Assembly: GCA_023823795.1 (NCBI GenBank)
Contig: CP085710.1
Coordinates: forward strand, 1,638,001-1,702,000
DNA: 64,000 bases
From: Bacillus sp. F19
GTDB taxonomy: Bacteria > Bacillota > Bacilli > Bacillales > Bacillaceae
Reading direction: 5' to 3'
The translations under genes and the position numbers were made by a program. This document shows, piece after piece, positions 60,037 through 64,000 of the stretch. The notes under the pieces were generated by a model. It was not told where the DNA came from. It was given only the letters and a program-made list of their open reading frames with translations, and made no database searches. The stretch's first letter is position 1, and each line of letters begins with the position of its first letter.

Positions 60037-60867
60037 ATGAATGATCCAAAAGACGAAAAGGGGATTCACACCGATTTTATCAATCGGATGACATACGGGG
60101 AGTATCTTCATTTAGGACCGCTGCTGAGCAGCCAGAACCGGTTATCTGGCCATCATGATGAAATGCTGTTCATTATCATCCATCAAGTAAGCGAGCTGTG
60201 GATGAAGCTGATCCTTCATGAATTGAATGCAAGCATCGAATCCATTGAAAAAGGGGAATTGTCTATGGCTTTTAAAATGCTTGCGCGCGTATCAAAAATT
60301 CAATCCCAAATCATTGAAGCCTGGGACGTTCTTTCAACTTTAACACCATCAGAATACGTTCAGTTCCGCGACAAGCTTGGACAGGCATCAGGCTTCCAGT
60401 CTTTTCAATACCGGATGATTGAATTTGCATTGGGGTACAAAACCACACATGTCCTGGAAATTTATAAAAAAGATCCAGACCTGCACCGCGAGCTGACTGA
60501 AGCTCTCCATAAACCAAGCATCTATGACGTTTCCATTAAAGCACTTTCAGCAGCAGGCCTGCCTATTCCTGATGAAACACTGAACAGGGATGTAACCGTA
60601 ACTTACAAAGGTGATCCTGCCGTTGAGTCTGCATGGCTTGAGGTGTATCGCAGCCCAGAGGCGTACTGGGACTTATACGAACTTGCTGAAAAACTGATTG
60701 ATATTGAAGATTGGCTGCAGCAATGGCGCTTCAGGCATATGAAAACAGTAGAACGCATTATTGGCTTCAAAAAAGGAACAGGCGGATCTTCCGGAGTCAC
60801 CTATTTAAAGAAAGTCCTTGATCACCGGTTCTTTCCGGAGCTTTGGGATATACGGACGAAGCTGTAA
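60037..60867 (+). CDS. kynA: Tryptophan 2,3-dioxygenase
   Basis: The 276-residue haem enzyme opens the indole ring of tryptophan to N-formylkynurenine. Motifs: [40 protein letters not shown] (substrate and distal-pocket residues), [15 protein letters not shown], and [20 protein letters not shown] with the proximal His region. RBS AAAAAGGGGAG. The usual partners kynB and kynU are not nearby. Confidence 0.94.
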   Translation: MNDPKDEKGIHTDFINRMTYGEYLHLGPLLSSQNRLSGHHDEMLFIIIHQVSELWMKLILHELNASIESIEKGELSMAFKMLARVSKIQSQIIEAWDVLSTLTPSEYVQFRDKLGQASGFQSFQYRMIEFALGYKTTHVLEIYKKDPDLHRELTEALHKPSIYDVSIKALSAAGLPIPDETLNRDVTVTYKGDPAVESAWLEVYRSPEAYWDLYELAEKLIDIEDWLQQWRFRHMKTVERIIGFKKGTGGSSGVTYLKKVLDHRFFPELWDIRTKL

Positions 60868-60873
60868 AGATTT

Positions 60874-60912
60874 AAAAAATGCCCATTTCCAGCTGGATTT
60901 GGGCATTTTTTA
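60874..60912 (+). terminator. Terminator after kynA
   Basis: AAAAATGCCCA / TGGGCATTTTTT stem with loop. Confidence 0.8.
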
Positions 60913-60989
60913 GCGGAATTTTTCAATAAAGTGAACGTTACTCAGTGCAGGAAGTGTCCAACTTGCATCAATCGTGTTTTAACCAGGAA

Positions 60990-62190
60990 GAACGAGTCTC
61001 CAATTCGCAGAAATCATGGTTCAATTCGCAAAAACCGTCTTCCAATTCGTAAAATTGAATCTCCAACTCGCAGAAATTATGATCCAATTCGCAAAAATCG
61101 GGATTTAACTCACAATCCTACATCTTGAGCATGAAAACAATGGAAAATTACTCATTTTTTAATGCAGTGCTAATTAGTGTGAACGACCTGTTATTCATAA
61201 GGACCAAACCGTATGCAGTGGCTCAATTCGTAAGAAGCGTGTTCCAATTCGTAAAATTGAATCTCCAACTCGCAGAAATTATGATCCAATTCGCAAAAAT
61301 CGGGATTTAACTCACAATCCTACATCTTGAGCATAAAAACAATGGAAAATACTCATTTTTTAATGCAGTGCTAATTAGTGTGAACGACCTGTTATTTATA
61401 AGGACCAACCCGTATGAAGTGGTTCAATTCGCAAAAACCGTGTTCCAATTCGCAAAAAAGAGTCTCCAACTCGCAGAAATTATGATCCAATTCGCAAAAA
61501 TCGGGATTTAACTCACAATCCTACATCTTGAGCATAAAAACAATGGAAGATTACTCATTTTTTAATGCAGTGCTAATTAGTGTGAAAGACCTGTTATTTA
61601 TAAGGACCAACCCGTATGAAGTGGTTCAATTCGCAAAAACCGTGTTCCAATTCGTAAAATTGAGTCTCCAACTCGCAGAAATTATGATCCAATTAGCAAA
61701 AATCGGGATTTAACTCACAATCCTACATCTTGAGCATAAAAACAATGGAAAATTACTCATTTTTTAATGCAGTGCTAATTAGTGTGAACGACCTGTTATT
61801 TATAAGGACCAACCCGTATGAAGTGGTTCAATTCGCAAAAACCGTGTTCCAACTCGCAGAAATTATGATCCAATTCGCAAAAATCGGGATTTAACTCACA
61901 ATCCTACATCTTGAGCATGAAAACAATGGAAAATCACTCATTTTTTAATGCAGTGCTAATTAGTGTGAACGACCTGTTATTTATAAGGACCAACCCGTAT
62001 GAAGTGGTTCAATTCGCAAAAACCGTGTTCCAATTCGTAAAATTGAGTCTCCAACTCGCAAAAACCGTGTTCCAATTCGTAAAATTGAGTCTCCAACTCG
62101 CAGAAATTATGATCCAATTCGCAAAAATCGGGATTTAACTCACAATCCTACATCTTGAGCATAAAAACAATGAAAAATTCCTCATTTTCT
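60990..62190. repeat. Higher-order tandem repeat built from 21-bp units
   Basis: Five large units begin at GGATTTAACTCACAATCC (61101, 61303, 61504, 61706, 61887; next at 62131), giving lengths of 202, 201, 202, 181 and 244. Each has a 118-bp spacer (ending AACCCGTATGAAGTGGTT in most copies) and a block of 21-bp repeats such as CAATTCGCAAAAACCGTGTT. Length differences equal whole 21-bp units (four, four, four, three, six). Each copy holds a 55-75 codon frame (MS[MI]KTMEN...) with no RBS, probably not expressed. A first 21-bp cluster precedes at 60990-61110 and a partial spacer follows. Confidence 0.93.
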
Positions 62191-62262
62191 GCTTCCTTTT
62201 TGCTTAGCACAACTGTAGCATTTGATTCGGCTGAAAAAATATAAAAAATACCAATTATTTAA

Positions 62263-62313
62263 TTGACTTCTGATTAACAATTAGATTATCATCTAATTAG
62301 ATAAACATCTAAT
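62263..62313 (+). promoter_or_regulatory. Promoter with two overlapping ArsR-type operators
   Basis: TTGACT (62263-62268), 18 bp, then TATCAT (62287-62292). ATTAGAT-TATC-ATCTAAT (62280-62297) and ATTAGAT-AAAC-ATCTAAT (62296-62313) are two perfect inverted repeats 16 bp apart sharing two bases; the first covers the -10. Confidence 0.8.
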
Positions 62314-62327
62314 CGGAGGAAGAATCA

Positions 62328-62909
62328 ATGCAGCTGAACAAACTTGTCACTTTTCACAAAGTCATGGGAGATGCGACCAGGATCCGCATTCTTGCCCTTT
62401 TATCCAAGGGTCCTAAAAATGGTCAGGCACTTGCTGGTATTCTTGGGCTGACACCGCCAACCATTACACATCATTTAACGAAGCTGAGGGAAATAAGCCT
62501 TATATCTGAAAAAAGGGTCAAGAACACTATTTATTTTCAAGTGAATGAAAAACTTCTGCAGCAGCTGTCACTAGGCATGATGGAAATCGTAACAGGCAAA
62601 GGGGAACTTGAAATGAATCAGGAAAAAACAGCCGAGCATACAAAGATACTTGGAAATTACTTAACAAAGGATGGCAAGCTGAAAACCATTCCGCCTCAGC
62701 GAAAAAGAAGGCTTATTGTTCTATATCATCTGGCAAATGGTTTTGAAGCAGGCAAAAAATATCCTGAAAAAGAGATCAACGAATACATTAAAAGGTTTCA
62801 TGAAGATTTTGCAACACTTCGAAGGGAATTTATCGTCAATCACATCATGTACCGGGAAGATGGAATTTATGAGCTGAATCCTAAAGAATTATGGGCGAAA
62901 ATTGAATAG
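62328..62909 (+). CDS. ArsR-family regulator with DUF2087 domain
   Basis: The 193-residue protein has an N-terminal winged helix (FHKVMGDATRIRILALLSKG, ILGLTPPTITHHLTKLREIS) and a C-terminal DUF2087 domain (RKRRLIVLYHLANGFEAGKK, FHEDFATLRREFIVNHIMYR). There is no metal-binding Cys motif, so it is not an arsenic or zinc sensor. RBS CGGAGGAAG. The tandem operators at its promoter imply autorepression. The GNAT gene begins 10 bp after the stop and is probably co-controlled. Confidence 0.9.
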   Translation: MQLNKLVTFHKVMGDATRIRILALLSKGPKNGQALAGILGLTPPTITHHLTKLREISLISEKRVKNTIYFQVNEKLLQQLSLGMMEIVTGKGELEMNQEKTAEHTKILGNYLTKDGKLKTIPPQRKRRLIVLYHLANGFEAGKKYPEKEINEYIKRFHEDFATLRREFIVNHIMYREDGIYELNPKELWAKIE

Positions 62910-62919
62910 GAGCGGGAAT

Positions 62920-63390
62920 ATGATCAAACTGGAGCCAAGAGGCAAAGAACATCTTCAATATGAACTTGAAATCATGAATTCCAATCCGGATTTCAATCTC
63001 ATTTCAAGCGGAAAACCGAATGTTACGGAAGAAGACTTGGAGAAGGAACGTGAAGAGGGAAAAGCATTAAACGCAAAACGGTTTATGATCAAACACGACG
63101 AGCAAATCGTAGGACTTATTGAATATTGTCCGCTGAATCCGAATGACGGTAAACCATGGATTGGTTTGTTTATCATTCATTGCGATTTTCAGGGCAAGGG
63201 ACTTGCGAAGCTAGCATATGAAGCGGCAGAAGAAGTTCTTGCTGAGGAGGGTTTCAGTGAAATCAGACTCGGGGTGCTCACCAATAATGAACGCGGGAAT
63301 TCATTCTGGCAGAGGATGGGTTTTACAGCTTTTAAAGAAGGATTGTATGAGAATAGACCGATTTATCATTATAAGAAGAAAATAAAGTAG
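62920..63390 (+). CDS. GNAT-family N-acetyltransferase
   Basis: A 156-residue acetyltransferase with IGLFIIHCDFQGKGLAKLAY (acetyl-CoA loop Q-x-x-G-x-[GA] type) and VLTNNERGNSFWQRMGFTAF. Start ATG 62920 after AGGAGCGGG; the frame opens at 62902. Operon with the ArsR-DUF2087 regulator; the acceptor substrate is unknown. Confidence 0.88.
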   Translation: MIKLEPRGKEHLQYELEIMNSNPDFNLISSGKPNVTEEDLEKEREEGKALNAKRFMIKHDEQIVGLIEYCPLNPNDGKPWIGLFIIHCDFQGKGLAKLAYEAAEEVLAEEGFSEIRLGVLTNNERGNSFWQRMGFTAFKEGLYENRPIYHYKKKIK

Positions 63391-63415
63391 AGCGATTTTC
63401 GCTCTACTTTTTTTG
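63384..63415. terminator. Bidirectional terminator
   Basis: AAAGTAGAGCG / CGCTCTACTTT stem with loop ATTTT and T-run, overlapping the stop codon of the acetyltransferase gene. Confidence 0.85.
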
Positions 63416-64000
63416 TAAATGTGACAATGCCAGCGCACCGACCAAAATTGCTCCTTTAATAATGTCCTGAGCATAATAAGGAACGTTCAGCATGGTTAAG
63501 CCGTTAAGCAATATGCCGATTAGGATGGCACCAAAGAACGTGCCGATGACATTGGGTTTGCCTGCTCCAAAGACGGAAATGCCGATGAACGCAGCAGCTA
63601 CTCCGTCCATTAAAAGCGGGGCACCGGCAGAAACCTGTCCCGTCCCAATCCGAGATGCAAGAATGATTCCTGCAATCGCTGCAAAAACGCCGCTCAGCAC
63701 ATAGGCATATGTACGATAACGGTTAACAGGTATACCTGACAGTCTTGCTGCTTCCCGGTTTCCGCCTGTCATATAAAATAGCCGGCCGGGCTTCGTATAC
63801 TGCAAAAACAGGTGAACAAGAATGACGGTTATGATCATCAGCAGAGCTGAAAAGGGAATGGAAAACAAACTGCCCTGTCCGATGAAAAGAAAGGAAGGAA
63901 TAAATTTCCCAGTTGCAGTACCGCCGCCTTCAAGAGGCATGCTGTTGTAAATGGAATACCCCTTTGTATACGTTAAATGAATACCGTTTACTATATACAT
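63404..64000 (-). CDS. Sugar ABC transporter permease (RbsC family), 5' end outside window
   Basis: 198 C-terminal residues of a BPD_transp_2 permease: MYIVNGIHLTYTKGYSIYNS near the edge, the cytoplasmic loop TGGNREAARLSGIPVNRYRT that contacts the ATPase, then GVAAAFIGISVFGAGKPNVI and GILLNGLTMLNVPYYAQDII. It belongs to the ribose/monosaccharide (RbsC) group. The ATG at the very edge is probably internal, since the family has about 310-340 residues. The rest of the importer should lie beyond the window. Confidence 0.88.
   Translation of the reverse strand: MYIVNGIHLTYTKGYSIYNSMPLEGGGTATGKFIPSFLFIGQGSLFSIPFSALLMIITVILVHLFLQYTKPGRLFYMTGGNREAARLSGIPVNRYRTYAYVLSGVFAAIAGIILASRIGTGQVSAGAPLLMDGVAAAFIGISVFGAGKPNVIGTFFGAILIGILLNGLTMLNVPYYAQDIIKGAILVGALALSHLQKK

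Noticed and set aside
60990-62190. CRISPR array or family of small protein genes.
   Set aside because: The 118-bp spacers are near-identical to one another, and the repeated frames lack ribosome-binding sites.

Overview
The window reads as chromosomal DNA of a low-GC, spore-forming Bacillaceae species, perhaps Metabacillus-like; the species call is inference. The evidence is Gram-positive Shine-Dalgarno sites, TTG/GTG starts, sporulation genes (Spo0E-type phosphatase, KinE-like kinase, alpha/beta SASP, SigI/RsgI) and a gene order that follows the Bacillus subtilis tnrA-ykzB / ykoM / ligD-ku / ykoX-ykoY / sigI-rsgI / sspD / ykrK-htpX-ktrD / ykrP-kinE-ogt segment as I remember it.

Layout. 0-3.7 kb: the start of an NfeD-type membrane gene behind a perfect sigma-W-type promoter, then a decayed glycerate locus (cdaR and gntP remnants, intact glycerate kinase). 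3.7-8.3 kb: a two-component system and a three-gene ABC transporter of the lantibiotic-immunity type. 8.7-11.4 kb: a BI-1-like membrane protein and an ECF sigma / DUF4179 anti-sigma pair. 11.6-17.0 kb: a catabolic operon (two Gfo/Idh/MocA oxidoreductases, two TIM-barrel isomerases) with palindromic operators and a LacI-type regulator. 17.1-22.3 kb: small genes, a Spo0E phosphatase and ohrR/ohr, with two insertion sequences, each sitting in an intrinsic terminator. 22.3-25.2 kb: a subtilisin gene, a divergent RRNPP (NprR/PlcR-like) regulator and an easily missed 51-residue gene encoding a secreted peptide with three identical SEPDHPKIV units. 25.2-30 kb: 21-bp repeats, a deleted chemoreceptor, tnrA with two perfect TnrA boxes, mobA, a MarR gene. 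30-37.6 kb: NHEJ genes ligD and ku, an aldehyde dehydrogenase, uppP, DedA, TerC. 38.3-47.4 kb: sigI-rsgI, SASP, a decayed FAD oxidase, ykrK-htpX, ktrD, pbpC. 47.5-49.1 kb: a 1.6-kb tandem array of about thirty 52-bp units. 49.2-60.9 kb: LCP protein, Pho-box-linked 5'-nucleotidase, tiny spore-type genes, radical SAM protein, acyltransferase, KinE-like kinase, ogt, tryptophan dioxygenase. 61-62.2 kb: a higher-order repeat made of 21-bp units. 62.2-64 kb: ArsR-DUF2087 regulator with tandem operators, GNAT acetyltransferase, start-truncated sugar permease.

The most interesting system is at 22.3-25.2 kb: a probable quorum-sensing cassette in which a peptide-binding TPR regulator, its repeated pro-pheromone and a secreted protease lie together. 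The shared promoter region carries a 17-bp motif twice directly and a half-copy inverted. The three peptide units differ only at synonymous positions. Other notable items are the two insertion sequences in terminators and the two unusual tandem arrays.
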